Below are positions 53,615-62,825 of a DNA stretch of 64,000 nucleotides, one piece after another. Position numbers and translations under genes: made by a program. The DNA comes from Arcicella rosea (GTDB lineage: Bacteria; Bacteroidota; Bacteroidia; Cytophagales; Spirosomataceae): assembly GCF_014204325.1 (NCBI RefSeq), contig NZ_JACHKT010000002.1, positions 62,001 through 126,000 on the forward strand, written 5' to 3'. How positions within the stretch are numbered: the stretch's first letter is position 1; each line of letters opens with the position of its first letter. Below the pieces are notes generated by a model. It searched no databases. It worked only from the letters and a program-made list of their open reading frames with translations, and was not told the origin of the DNA.

Positions 53615-54616
53615 ATGAATTTAGTTTCTCAATGTTTAAATATTCTAATGATGCTTTTTAGGAAATTAGGAATATTAACAATTATTACAATTTACCTGTT
53701 AGTGTTGGCTGGTGGAATTGTTAGAAGTACTGGTTCAGGAATGGGTTGTCCAGATTGGCCAAAATGCTTTGGAATGCTAATACCTCCAACTGATGTAAGC
53801 CAACTTCCGCATAATTACCAAGAAATTTATGCAGAAAAATTGCATGGGGAAGTTGAATTTAATGTAACAAAGACATGGATAGAGTACGCTAATAGATTAT
53901 TAGGTGCTTTTACTGGAATAGTTGTATTTGCTACCTTTTTAGCTTCGATTTTCTATTACTTCAAGAAAGATAGAGTAATTGTATATTTATCGTTTCTAGG
54001 CGTTATTTTAATAGGGGCGAATGGAGTATTAGGAAAGTATGTAGTTGATTCTTTTTTGAAGCCAGGAGTGGTAACACTTCACATGTTGTTAGCTGTATTG
54101 GTTGTATTTGTATTACTTTATGCCATTGCTAGGGCTTGGTCTGAAGTAATTTCAATTGAAACAATCAGTCGGAAATCAACATTGAATATGATTTTGGTTT
54201 TAACATTAGTCCTTTCTACTTCACAAGTATTACTAGGAACTCAAGTAAGAGAAGCAATTGATAGAGTAGTGGCTAATCCTTTGTTTGGTTATGATAGAAA
54301 TACTTGGATTGAACAAATGGGCTTGCCGTTCTTTATACATCGTTCATACTCTTTATTAATACTTGGACTTCATGTCTATTTGATTTGGCTTCTGAAAAAG
54401 AATATCCAAAGAGAAGGTTTGACATATAAATTTATGGTAGCACTTTTAGCGATTGTTATCATAGAAATTATCTCAGGTATAATAATGGCTTACTTTGGTG
54501 TGCCAGCATTTATTCAGCCCATTCATTTAACGCTTGCTATTTTGTCATTAGGAATACAGTTTATTGTATATCTGTTGATAAATGCTGAACGAGTGTTTAA
54601 AGCAAGTAAAAGCTAG
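53615..54616 (+). CDS. ctaA: Heme A synthase (COX15/CtaA)
   Basis: This membrane enzyme converts heme O to heme A for the oxidase. The 333-residue protein has about eight helices and the family blocks GGIVRSTGSGMGCPDWPKCFG near the N-terminus, EYANRLLGAFTGIVV, VTLHMLLAVLVVFVLL and GTQVREAID, with histidines in HMLLA and FIHRSYS. ATG codons at 53648 and 53651 are plausible alternative starts that remove a non-conserved leader. Heme O synthase follows 51 bp later. Confidence 0.93.
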   Translation: MNLVSQCLNILMMLFRKLGILTIITIYLLVLAGGIVRSTGSGMGCPDWPKCFGMLIPPTDVSQLPHNYQEIYAEKLHGEVEFNVTKTWIEYANRLLGAFTGIVVFATFLASIFYYFKKDRVIVYLSFLGVILIGANGVLGKYVVDSFLKPGVVTLHMLLAVLVVFVLLYAIARAWSEVISIETISRKSTLNMILVLTLVLSTSQVLLGTQVREAIDRVVANPLFGYDRNTWIEQMGLPFFIHRSYSLLILGLHVYLIWLLKKNIQREGLTYKFMVALLAIVIIEIISGIIMAYFGVPAFIQPIHLTLAILSLGIQFIVYLLINAERVFKASKS

Positions 54617-54667
54617 TTTTAGCGAAGTATTTAGGTTAAAATGAATATTTGATATTCATAAAGTATA

Positions 54668-55555
54668 ATGATCTCAAAAGAAGAAAACATTCCTATCGGA
54701 ATAGCTTTAAAAGTGAAAGCATATTACGAATTATTGAAATTTAGATTGTCGGCACTGGTTGCATTTTCTGGTGCATTTGGTTATTCTTTAGCTGTAGATC
54801 ATATTGATTGGGAGAAAATAATTTATATTAGTTTAGGCGGTTTTTTCATTACTGGTGCAGCAAATATTGTAAATCAGATTAAAGAAAAAGAGCTAGATAA
54901 ACTAATGAAAAGGACACAGAACAGACCATTACCAACAGGTAGATTGTCGGTAAATGAAGCCACTGTATTCTGTATTATTTTATTAATTATCTCATCATAT
55001 ATTCTCTTTATTGAATTTAATTACAAAGCAGGTTTACTCGGCTTATTAAGTTTTGTACTTTATGGTTTTGTATATACACCATTGAAACGAGTGGGACCAA
55101 TTTCAGTTTTTGTAGGAGCTTTTCCTGGAGCTTTTCCTCCGATGATTGGTTGGGTTGCAGCTACAAATCATTTTGGATTAGAACCCGGAATTTTATTTGC
55201 GATTCAGTTTTTCTGGCAATTCCCTCATTTCTGGGCTATTGCTTGGGTTGCTGATGAAGATTACCAAAGAGCAGGTTTTAAAATGTTACCGAACAATGGT
55301 CATAAAGATTTAAGAACAGCTTTGACGATGATGATGTACACCATTTTTTTAGTTCCTTGTGGTTTTGTTCCTTATTTATTGGGTATGACTGGCACAAACT
55401 CAGCAATGGTAGCCGTATTATGTGGTGTTTTGTTTTTATCTCAGACATTCTATTTGATGTCTAAGCCAACGGATAAAGCTGCATTAATGATGATGTTTGG
55501 GTCGTTTATATATTTGCCAATCGTGCAAATAGCTTTTTTGATGGACAAGGTATAA
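54668..55555 (+). CDS. ctaB: Heme O synthase (protoheme IX farnesyltransferase)
   Basis: This UbiA-type prenyltransferase adds farnesyl to protoheme to give heme O. The 295-residue protein has about eight helices and the blocks NIVNQIKEKELDKLMKRTQNRPLPTGR (prenyl-diphosphate binding), YTPLKRVGPISVFVGAFPGAFPPMIGW and WQFPHFWAIAWVADEDYQRAGFKMLP. It lies between ctaA and the subunit III genes, providing cofactor synthesis within the oxidase cluster. Confidence 0.96.
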   Translation: MISKEENIPIGIALKVKAYYELLKFRLSALVAFSGAFGYSLAVDHIDWEKIIYISLGGFFITGAANIVNQIKEKELDKLMKRTQNRPLPTGRLSVNEATVFCIILLIISSYILFIEFNYKAGLLGLLSFVLYGFVYTPLKRVGPISVFVGAFPGAFPPMIGWVAATNHFGLEPGILFAIQFFWQFPHFWAIAWVADEDYQRAGFKMLPNNGHKDLRTALTMMMYTIFLVPCGFVPYLLGMTGTNSAMVAVLCGVLFLSQTFYLMSKPTDKAALMMMFGSFIYLPIVQIAFLMDKV

Positions 55556-55585
55556 TTTTGATTTAGAATTGACATTTAACAAATA

Positions 55586-56179
55586 ATGACACAAGAACAT
55601 TTAGCCAATATAAAGCTAGGAGAGCCAGAAGAAACGCTCTCGATGAACCCAAAGAAATTTATGCTTTGGTTAGCAATCGTATCAATAACCATGATGTTTG
55701 CAGGATGGACTTCAGGTTATTTAGTAAGAAAAGCAGAAGGTAGATGGCACGAGTTTGAAATGCCTCAAATCTTTTGGTATTCAACAATCATTCTCTTTGT
55801 AAGTAGCATTTCAATGATTTTCGCAGTAAGAGCTGCAAAAAAAAATAAATTCAATACACTCAAAACAGCAATTTCTATTACTTTTGTGTTCGGGTTGGTA
55901 TTTTTAATCACTCAAGTAATAGGTTTCTCTGATTTAATAGAGAATCAATTATACTTTGCTGGTAGTGATGTTGCTGCTTCTTGGATTTATGTATTAGTAG
56001 GTTTACATGGCTTACATGTATTTTCAGGATTAGTAGTTTTATTGGTTTCTTTAGTTTCATCGTTTAAGTTTACGGCAGAATCTAAAAACCTTACTAGAAT
56101 CCAATTATGTGCAACTTATTGGCACTTTTTGGATATACTCTGGTTGTATTTATTCTTTTTCTTGTATTTTAATCGTTAA
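55586..56179 (+). CDS. Heme-copper oxidase subunit III (first copy)
   Basis: This short subunit III-type membrane protein has 197 residues and five helices, with the family pattern FAGWTSGYLVRKAEGRWHEFEMPQ and, near the end, YVLVGLHGLHVFSGLVVLL and CATYWHFLDILWLYLFFFLYFN. A second, longer subunit III gene follows after 54 bp. Both copies keep the terminal WHFxDxxW motif. Having two different subunit III genes in tandem is common in Bacteroidota oxidase clusters. Confidence 0.92.
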   Translation: MTQEHLANIKLGEPEETLSMNPKKFMLWLAIVSITMMFAGWTSGYLVRKAEGRWHEFEMPQIFWYSTIILFVSSISMIFAVRAAKKNKFNTLKTAISITFVFGLVFLITQVIGFSDLIENQLYFAGSDVAASWIYVLVGLHGLHVFSGLVVLLVSLVSSFKFTAESKNLTRIQLCATYWHFLDILWLYLFFFLYFNR

Positions 56180-56232
56180 TCTGTTTAAATTAGCGAACTT
56201 TTAAATAATTAATAAACCCCAAATTATAAAAG

Positions 56233-56991
56233 ATGTCTGCATTACACGCTGCTACTGCCGTTCCTGAAAAATTGACATGGTCGGGTGGTTCAGAACCTTT
56301 GAAAGCTAGTTACGGAAAACTAATGATGTGGTTTTTCTTACTTTCAGATACGTTCACTTTCTCAGCCTTATTGGTAACTTACGGTATGATTCGCTTTAGC
56401 CAGCAAGCATACACTGGTGTTCATGAAAAGTTTTTCTTCTCAACTGCTCACTGGCCGATTCCTGATAAAGTATTCGAAGCTGTTCCATTTTTACATGGTG
56501 TTGAGGCTCCATTGGTTTTTGTTGGAATCATGACCTTCATTTTGATTTTCAGTTCTGTTACAATGGTATTAGCTGTTGAAGCTGGTCATCGTGGCGACCG
56601 TGCTGATGTTGAAAAATGGATGCTTTGGACAATTGTAGGTGGTTTTACTTTCTTGGGTTCACAAGCTTGGGAATGGACTCACTTTATTCATGGTCCAGCA
56701 GATTTAGCTTTAGCTGCAAAAGATGCTTTGGGAAATCCTATTGAAGGAGCAAACTTGACTCGTAACCCTTATGGTCCTCCAGCATTTGCAGATTTATTCT
56801 TCTTTATTACAGGATTTCACGGAACTCACGTATTCTCAGGTGTTATTTTAAATATCTTGATTTTCTTTAACACAGCTACAGGTTTGTACGAGCGTCGTGG
56901 TCACTACGAAATGGTTGAGAAAGTAGGTCTTTACTGGCACTTTGTAGATTTAGTTTGGGTGTTTGTATTTACATTCTTCTATCTTGTATAA
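56233..56991 (+). CDS. Cytochrome c oxidase subunit III (second copy)
   Basis: This 252-residue subunit III stabilises subunit I during proton pumping. Blocks include MMWFFLLSDTFTFSALLVTYG, FVGIMTFILIFSSVTMVLAVEAGHRGD, FLGSQAWEWTHFIH, FFFITGFHGTHVFSGVILNILIFF and VGLYWHFVDLVWVFVFTFFYLV. It is followed 28 bp later by a subunit IV gene. Confidence 0.95.
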   Translation: MSALHAATAVPEKLTWSGGSEPLKASYGKLMMWFFLLSDTFTFSALLVTYGMIRFSQQAYTGVHEKFFFSTAHWPIPDKVFEAVPFLHGVEAPLVFVGIMTFILIFSSVTMVLAVEAGHRGDRADVEKWMLWTIVGGFTFLGSQAWEWTHFIHGPADLALAAKDALGNPIEGANLTRNPYGPPAFADLFFFITGFHGTHVFSGVILNILIFFNTATGLYERRGHYEMVEKVGLYWHFVDLVWVFVFTFFYLV

Positions 56992-57018
56992 TTCGATAAC
57001 TGTTAATCTAAAAATATA

Positions 57019-57336
57019 ATGGCATCACATAATCATTCATCACATGCTGATGAAAAAGTAATTCCACCGGCACAAACGGCGGCTATCTGGAAAACGTTTT
57101 GGATTCTTTTAATCCTTACAGCTATAGAGTTCGTTATTGCATTTACTTTACCAGCTAATCATACAAGAGTTGCAATCTTCGTTGTAATGACAATTGTTAA
57201 AGCATTTTTCATCGTAGGAGAATTTATGCACTTGAAACATGAAGTGAAAACGCTTATCTGGTCTATTTTAATACCAACAGTATTTGTAGTTTGGTTATTA
57301 ATTGCTTTGATGTACGAAGGCGGTCACCTTTACTGA
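57019..57336 (+). CDS. Cytochrome c oxidase subunit IV family protein
   Basis: This 105-residue small membrane subunit of the prokaryotic caa3/aa3 subunit IV type has three helices. Blocks are FWILLILTAIEFVIAFTL, AIFVVMTIVKAFFIVGEFMHLKHE and ILIPTVFVVWLLIALMYEGG. The MHLKHE turn is characteristic. It lies directly after the second subunit III, and a perfect hairpin follows. Confidence 0.92.
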   Translation: MASHNHSSHADEKVIPPAQTAAIWKTFWILLILTAIEFVIAFTLPANHTRVAIFVVMTIVKAFFIVGEFMHLKHEVKTLIWSILIPTVFVVWLLIALMYEGGHLY

Positions 57337-57342
57337 TATAAC

Positions 57343-57376
57343 TTGTGGATAATTACTTCTTGATAATTATCCACAA
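57343..57376 (+). terminator. Perfect 13-bp hairpin after subunit IV
   Basis: TTGTGGATAATTA (57343-57355) and TAATTATCCACAA (57364-57376) are perfect arms around an 8-nt loop. A short T-run (TGTTTT) follows. It may partly terminate before the SCO gene. Confidence 0.6.
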
Positions 57377-57426
57377 ATGTTTTAGTAGCGATACTAAAAT
57401 ATTAAGATTGATTAAAGAAAACAATC

Positions 57427-58152
57427 ATGCAAAAGTCTCAAAAAGCTGGAATCCTAATCGCTGCGTTAGTTGTTCCAGCTTTAATTTTTTTATATTTAAA
57501 GGGTTTTGGTGAAAACCATTATGAATTGCCCTACATGATTCCATTGACAGATTCTACAACTGGAAATGTGATGATGAAGAAAAATCCAAATCCAAGATGG
57601 AATCAACCAGAAATGGATACAGTTTTTCATACTATTCCTAATTGGGAATTGATAGATGAAGATGGGAATAAATTTTCAAGCAATGCTTTGAAAGGAAAAA
57701 TTTATGTAACAGATTTTTTCTTTACAAGATGTACTTCTATTTGTCCAAAAATGTCAACTCAACTTACACGGGTACAAGATACTTTTTCGGAAAATGAAGA
57801 AGTAAGTTTTGTATCAATCTCGGTTGACCCTTCTCATGATGACCCCCAACAATTGAAAAAATATGCTAAAGAGTATGATGCAAAGAGTGGAAAATGGCAT
57901 TTTTTAACGGGAGAGAAAAAAGTGATTTATCCTTTGGCTGTAAAAGGATATTATATTCCAGTAGCGGATGCTTCAGAATATGATAAAGCAATTAAAAGCC
58001 CAGATGAAACATTTATACACTCTGAAAAGTTAATACTTGTAGATAAAGAAGGACACATCAGAGGTTTTTATGATGGAACAGATAAAAAGGATGTAGATAG
58101 ATTAATCCTTGAAATGAGAGTACTCTTGAAAATATATCAAACCAATAGTTGA
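57427..58152 (+). CDS. SCO1/SenC-type copper chaperone (oxidase cluster copy)
   Basis: This membrane-anchored thioredoxin-fold chaperone matures the CuA site of subunit II. The 241-residue protein has an N-terminal membrane anchor (about 8-26), the copper-binding CTSIC motif in FFFTRCTSICPKMSTQ, and the conserved histidine in ETFIHSEKLILVD. It is a paralogue of the SCO gene at 21383 but keeps an uncleaved anchor rather than a lipobox. Its place among oxidase genes makes it the probable dedicated CuA chaperone. Confidence 0.94.
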   Translation: MQKSQKAGILIAALVVPALIFLYLKGFGENHYELPYMIPLTDSTTGNVMMKKNPNPRWNQPEMDTVFHTIPNWELIDEDGNKFSSNALKGKIYVTDFFFTRCTSICPKMSTQLTRVQDTFSENEEVSFVSISVDPSHDDPQQLKKYAKEYDAKSGKWHFLTGEKKVIYPLAVKGYYIPVADASEYDKAIKSPDETFIHSEKLILVDKEGHIRGFYDGTDKKDVDRLILEMRVLLKIYQTNS

Positions 58153-58176
58153 TTTAGATAACCGTAAAGAAAAGAA

Positions 58177-58716
58177 ATGGCTTCATTAGTAGTAGAGAAA
58201 AACGAAAAAAATGAAAAGCTAGTTAATATTTTGTCAATTGCAATTCCTTTAGCAGTAGCAGTACTGATTGGTGTTCGTACAAAAATTGACTTAGGAGCTT
58301 GGACAAAAATATTACCTCATGTAATTGGAGTACTTAATACAACGACTTCAATTACATTAATTGTTGGTTACATTTTCATTAAGAACAATAATATTAAATG
58401 GCACCAAAAAATGATGAGCGTTTCTTTTATTCAAGGCTCATTATTTTTAGTATTATATATTTTATATCATATTTCTAATCCTTCTACTCCTTTTGAAGGT
58501 GATGGTATTATTCGTCCAATTTATTATTTCTTATTAGTTTCGCACATTCTTTTGTCAATAGGCGTAGTTTGGTTTGTACTTAGAGCGATGTATTATGCTT
58601 TGAGTAATCAGATTGATTTACATAAGAAAATTGTAAAATTTACTTTCCCAATGTGGTTATATGTTTCGGTAACTGGCGTGATTGTTTACTTAATGATTTC
58701 TCCATATTACAAGTAA
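58177..58716 (+). CDS. DUF420 family membrane protein
   Basis: This 179-residue inner-membrane protein has five helices. DUF420 proteins (CtaM-like in some bacteria) are linked to cytochrome oxidase assembly. Recognisable blocks are HVIGVLNTTTSITLIVGYIFIKN, IKWHQKMMSVSFIQGSLFLVLYILYH and IRPIYYFLLVSHILLSIGV, followed by DLHKKIVKFTFPMWLYVSVTGV, with conserved histidines in several helices. It is 24 bp after the SCO gene and in the same operon. Confidence 0.92.
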   Translation: MASLVVEKNEKNEKLVNILSIAIPLAVAVLIGVRTKIDLGAWTKILPHVIGVLNTTTSITLIVGYIFIKNNNIKWHQKMMSVSFIQGSLFLVLYILYHISNPSTPFEGDGIIRPIYYFLLVSHILLSIGVVWFVLRAMYYALSNQIDLHKKIVKFTFPMWLYVSVTGVIVYLMISPYYK

Positions 58717-58738
58717 TTGTTTCCCCAATAAAGGATTT

Positions 58739-59008
58739 ATGAAAAAGCTCATTTTAACTTCAGTAATATTTTTGATTTCAATGTCTGTAAGCCTTGCTCA
58801 ATGTGCAATGTGCAGAATGACGGTAGAAAGTACGGTTTCGAATGGTAGAAGCCAAATAGCATCAAACCTGAACTTTGCTATTTTGTACTTATTGGTTACG
58901 CCATATTTAATTGTAGCGGTAGTAGGTTATTTGTGGTGGAAGAGTTCAAAAAAGAATATGTCGCCTCAAACAATTTTGAGACAACGTTTAAGAAAAGCTT
59001 TCAGTTAA
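58739..59008 (+). CDS. Small CxxC membrane protein at the end of the oxidase cluster
   Basis: This 89-residue protein has a signal-like N-terminus (MKKLILTSVIFLISMSVSLAQ), an exposed CAMC motif (in AQCAMCRMTVESTVSNG), one membrane helix (about 47-68) and a basic cytoplasmic tail. I do not recognise a named family. Its position 22 bp after DUF420 in the oxidase operon and its periplasmic CxxC point to a role in copper or disulfide handling during oxidase assembly; this is inference. Confidence 0.75.
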   Translation: MKKLILTSVIFLISMSVSLAQCAMCRMTVESTVSNGRSQIASNLNFAILYLLVTPYLIVAVVGYLWWKSSKKNMSPQTILRQRLRKAFS

Positions 59009-59009
59009 T

Positions 59010-59047
59010 AAAAAATGGTTTCAGATAATACTCTGAAACCATTTTTT
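59010..59047. terminator. Bidirectional terminator between the oxidase cluster and murI
   Basis: Perfect 16-bp arms, AAAAAATGGTTTCAGA (59010-59025) and TCTGAAACCATTTTTT (59032-59047), enclose a 6-nt loop between convergent stop codons. Confidence 0.92.
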
Positions 59048-59048
59048 A

Positions 59049-59855
59049 TTACTCCCAAAGAGGATAATATTCTAGCCGAATTTGTTCGCCAAAAAATATT
59101 TTTGTTGACGTTTCAAAGGATTGTGTATAGTCTGAAACATAAAAGTGTTTGATGTGTGCATTCAATGCGTTCAGTGCATTGTTTTCAGATAGAAATTCCT
59201 TTACAGATTTTGCTACGATTTCAGAAGTATCCAAAACAGTAACAGCATCTTTGTAATAACTTTCTATTTGTTTTTTGATTAACGGATAATGCGTACAGCC
59301 TAAAATAAGTGCTTCTATATCATTCAATTCTTCATTTTTCAGGTATTCTTGAATAATACTTTCAGAAATATTATGGTTAAAAAAACCTTCTTCTATCATC
59401 GGAGCAAGTAATGGTGTTGCCAATGACTTTAAAGTAATATCTTTATCCAAAGCATCAGTTTTTTTACGATAAATATTCGAGTTTACTGTTTGTTTTGTAC
59501 CAATCAAGCCAATTGTTTTACCTGCATAGTTTTCTGAAATATAATTAACCACTGGGTCAATTACATTCATTACTTTAGCTTTGCTACCAACATATTCTTT
59601 TACCAATTCATAGGCCGCCGCCGAGGCAGAATTGCAAGCAATCAGAATAATTTTACATTTTTGTTGCAATAAAACATTACAAATTTTGATGGAATATGCT
59701 TGAATCGCTGCTGCAGATTTATCGCCATAAGGCAAGTGTGCAGTATCGCCAAAGTAAATAATGTTTTCGTTTGGAAGTAGCTTTGTAACTGCATGAGCAA
59801 CCGTTAAGCCGCCAATACCGCTATCAAAAATGCCAATTGCCGCAGATGAATTCAT
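59049..59855 (-). CDS. murI: Glutamate racemase
   Basis: This cofactor-independent racemase makes D-glutamate for peptidoglycan. The 268-residue protein has the two catalytic cysteines in ACNSASAAA (about residue 73) and GCTHYPLI (about 184). The substrate-binding segments are GIFDSGIGGLTVAHAV and IIYFGDTAHLPYGDKS. It is convergent with the oxidase cluster and monocistronic. Confidence 0.96.
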   Translation of the reverse strand: MNSSAAIGIFDSGIGGLTVAHAVTKLLPNENIIYFGDTAHLPYGDKSAAAIQAYSIKICNVLLQQKCKIILIACNSASAAAYELVKEYVGSKAKVMNVIDPVVNYISENYAGKTIGLIGTKQTVNSNIYRKKTDALDKDITLKSLATPLLAPMIEEGFFNHNISESIIQEYLKNEELNDIEALILGCTHYPLIKKQIESYYKDAVTVLDTSEIVAKSVKEFLSENNALNALNAHIKHFYVSDYTQSFETSTKIFFGEQIRLEYYPLWE

Positions 59856-60065
59856 ATAAAAAATGATTAGAATAGAAAATTTTGCATGGATTTGAGCTTC
59901 CTCAAAATTGTTATTTTGAAAGAAAAATCAATTATTGTTTACAAATTTGAATATTCAATATTTATCGTGCAACCTTTCATTAGTATATTTCATCTTGAAA
60001 GTAATTAGGAAAACAAATTGCTCTGAACCATAACATTTACAAAAGCTAAACCAGAACTTTATACC

Positions 60066-60611
60066 GTGAAACTGATTACTTTATTTCAAACAGAAGAGGC
60101 ATTAGTAAAAGCTTGTCAGAAAGGCGACCCAAAAGCCCAACGAAGGGTTTACGAGAAGTATTCCCCTAAAATGTTGGGGATATGTTTTAGATATGTACAC
60201 GATGAATTTGAAGCTGAAGAAATAATGATTGAAGGTTTTGTGAAAGTATTTGACAAGATTAATAGTTTTAAATTGGAAGGAAGTTTTGAAGGATGGATTC
60301 GTAGGATTATGGTTAATGAATCGTTGATGTATCTAAGAAGTAACAAGAAAACGCAATTTGAAGTAAGTTATGACCAAATTCTTTACGAACCCGAACCTGA
60401 ACAATTCAAAACAGACCTTGAAACAAAAGATTTACTTAAATTGATTGAGAAACTTCCAACAGGCTACAGAACAGTATTTAATTTATATGCTATTGAAGGA
60501 TTTTCTCATGCTGAAATTGCCAACCAATTAGGAATAACAGAGAGTACATCAAAATCTCAATTATCAAGAGCAAGAGTAATTTTACAAAATGCAGTCGTTC
60601 AAATGATTTAA
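60066..60611 (+). CDS. ECF-type RNA polymerase sigma factor
   Basis: This 181-residue group IV sigma factor starts with GTG at 60066. Region 2 covers ACQKGDPKAQRRVYEKYSPKMLGICFRYV, with the EAEEIMIEGFVKVF and FEGWIRRIMVNESLMYLR segments. Region 4 includes LPTGYRTVFNLYAIEGFSHAEIA and the HTH NQLGITESTSKSQLSRAR. The next gene, 26 bp downstream, encodes a putative membrane anti-sigma factor, and a barrel protein gene follows. The signal is unknown. Confidence 0.93.
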   Translation: MKLITLFQTEEALVKACQKGDPKAQRRVYEKYSPKMLGICFRYVHDEFEAEEIMIEGFVKVFDKINSFKLEGSFEGWIRRIMVNESLMYLRSNKKTQFEVSYDQILYEPEPEQFKTDLETKDLLKLIEKLPTGYRTVFNLYAIEGFSHAEIANQLGITESTSKSQLSRARVILQNAVVQMI

Positions 60612-60637
60612 ATCGATTTTGATTAATCGAAAAATAT

Positions 60638-61429
60638 ATGAAAAATCAAGAAAATATTGATAAGTTTTTTGCCGAAAGACTACAGCAATACGAGCGTCAA
60701 CCACGTGCTGCTACATGGGAAAAACTACAAACAAGATTAGAAAAGCAAGAAAGTAAAGTAATACCACTTTGGTGGAAGTTTGCTTCTGCTGCTTCTGTGG
60801 CATTATTATTCGCCTCTGGAGTTTATTGGTTGAATACTCCTGAAAATACTGTGGATAATAAATTTGCTTCCGTAGAGAATAACAAACCTATATTGAAAAC
60901 GGAAAAGGATATTGTGGATGTAATAAAACCTTCAGAAGAAAAACAGAATCTAGCCAATATTGAAAATAGAGAGAATATTCCGTTGAAAACTGTTTCTGGT
61001 AAGCAAAATTTAAAAGTACTTGTTTCTAAGAAAAGTAAACTTGAAAAAAGCCTAAATAATGAAAAAGAAGAAGTGTTTTTAAGTAAAAGCATTACTCCTC
61101 AACCTATTTCAAAGCCTGTTCTTGAAACCAACACGATTGTTTTAGTTGTAGAGAACACTCAAAAACCAGCAGTAAAACCAGAAAAAGAAACAATCGTTCT
61201 GAATTTAGTGGAAACACAAGCAGAGGCTGTAGCAGAAAATACGGTTCTTGATGAAAGTGCAAATAGAAAACAAAGCAAGTTTAATAAAATTTGGCAACAG
61301 TTAAAAAGAGCTAAAAATGGTGAAAATGTGGATTGGAAAGAAGTAGGCTTTAAACCACAAAAGCTATTAGCCAGAGCAGATGCCAAAATAGAAAATGCTT
61401 TGACAAACGGAGAAGAAACAGAAAAATAA
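60638..61429 (+). CDS. Putative membrane-anchored anti-sigma factor
   Basis: This 263-residue protein has a cytoplasmic N-terminus (about 1-45, FFAERLQQYERQPRAATWEKLQTRLE), one membrane helix (about 50-67, FASAASVALLFASGVYW) and a long charged periplasmic part rich in Lys, Glu and Val without a clear fold. That topology, just after an ECF sigma gene, is typical of anti-sigma factors in Bacteroidota. The N-terminal segment resembles the short cytoplasmic helices of such proteins rather than a zinc-binding anti-sigma domain. The assignment is from position and topology. Confidence 0.65.
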   Translation: MKNQENIDKFFAERLQQYERQPRAATWEKLQTRLEKQESKVIPLWWKFASAASVALLFASGVYWLNTPENTVDNKFASVENNKPILKTEKDIVDVIKPSEEKQNLANIENRENIPLKTVSGKQNLKVLVSKKSKLEKSLNNEKEEVFLSKSITPQPISKPVLETNTIVLVVENTQKPAVKPEKETIVLNLVETQAEAVAENTVLDESANRKQSKFNKIWQQLKRAKNGENVDWKEVGFKPQKLLARADAKIENALTNGEETEK

Positions 61430-61588
61430 ATTAAATTGATGCAACTCAAGATTAGTCATTTGCATCTTAAAATGTAAACAACGAGTTTTTAGATTAACTA
61501 CTAATTTAATTCAAAACCAAGTCATGCAGGAATAGAATTAACCAGTACAGGAATCTCTTAAAACCTAAAAACAATAAATAAAATCGCC

Positions 61589-62800
61589 ATGGAAACGTTC
61601 AAAATCAAGAGTGTCGTGAGCAAAATCACTTTCTCAATATTTTTTTCAATTTTTGTTAGCTCAATTACTAGTTTCAAAAGTTTAGGAAAAACAAATGAAG
61701 CAGATTCAACAGTCATTAATATTGACAAGCGTAATCAGACTTTATTAAACAGTAAAAATCCTAATAGATCTTTGAAAGAAGATTTACAGGAATTGTTTCA
61801 AAAAAATGGAATGAACCTTGATGATGACACTTGGAAAGGTATTCGCAGAGTAGTTAACAGTGAATTAAGTAAAGATACTGTTTTGGTTATTACGCAAAAC
61901 AATAAAAGTATCAATGTGGCAATTAATGCTAAAGCAGATGAAACAGTTACAAGTTCTAATGCTAGTTCTGGACAGTCGTCAAGAAGAGTGTACAATGGTA
62001 ATAGCAATAATGGCTCGAATGTAAAAATTGGTTTAGGGGGCGTACATGTCAAAGACGGTAGTGACGAAGTACATGTAAGCTGGAATGGAGTACTAGTAAA
62101 AGATGGTAATGATGAAGTAAAAGTAATGTTGAAAGATTCTGCCAAAGTAAATAAAAGAGAGCAAGGCTTTAGTAGTCGATCAGGGTTTAATATTTATTTT
62201 GGCTTTAATAGCTTTGCTAATACAGGAAGTATTTCAGGAATATACAATTCTAAAGATTTTGAATTAAGCCCGTTTGGGTCAAGATACTTTGGCTTCGGTT
62301 GGACAAGAAGCGGTATGATTAGCAAAGGGACAAAAGCAGCATTAAAAATAAGCTATGGGCTTGAAGTATCTTGGAACAACTTTATGTTTGAAAACGATAA
62401 CTATTTGGTAAAAGGAGGAAACAACATTGAATTTGCTAACTATCTAGACAGCAAAGGGAATGTAATTCCACTTTCTAGAAATAAATTAACGGTTGCCAAT
62501 ATCAACATTCCAATAATGCCTTATGTTGCATTTAGAAAGAATAGCGTAGTTACTTATATTGCTGCTGGTGGATATGTAGGTTACAGAATAGATAGTTATA
62601 CAAAAACCAAAGAAGAAGATGGTGGTTATAAAAGATGGAACCACAGTAGCTTTTATTTGAATAATCTACGTTATGGTTTAGCATTTGAATTAGGATTGAA
62701 AAATTTCCCAGATTTGTTTGTAAACTATGATTTAAACAAATTGTATCAAGATGGAAGAGGTCCAGGTATCAGTGGAGTAAGTTTTGGAATAAGATTATAA
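61589..62800 (+). CDS. Outer-membrane beta-barrel protein of unknown function
   Basis: This 403-residue protein has a signal-like N-terminus (about 1-35) and a low-complexity exposed region (about 60-190) containing two near-repeats, GGVHVKDGSDEVHVSWNG and GVLVKDGNDEVKVM. A C-terminal barrel-like domain (about 190-403) ends in GISGVSFGIRL, compatible with outer-membrane insertion. It is the third gene of the ECF sigma / anti-sigma unit, 159 bp after the second, and may be its regulon target or sensor. I cannot name a function. Confidence 0.7.
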   Translation: METFKIKSVVSKITFSIFFSIFVSSITSFKSLGKTNEADSTVINIDKRNQTLLNSKNPNRSLKEDLQELFQKNGMNLDDDTWKGIRRVVNSELSKDTVLVITQNNKSINVAINAKADETVTSSNASSGQSSRRVYNGNSNNGSNVKIGLGGVHVKDGSDEVHVSWNGVLVKDGNDEVKVMLKDSAKVNKREQGFSSRSGFNIYFGFNSFANTGSISGIYNSKDFELSPFGSRYFGFGWTRSGMISKGTKAALKISYGLEVSWNNFMFENDNYLVKGGNNIEFANYLDSKGNVIPLSRNKLTVANINIPIMPYVAFRKNSVVTYIAAGGYVGYRIDSYTKTKEEDGGYKRWNHSSFYLNNLRYGLAFELGLKNFPDLFVNYDLNKLYQDGRGPGISGVSFGIRL

Positions 62801-62825
62801 TCTAACTATTTTAGTTAAATGAGAC

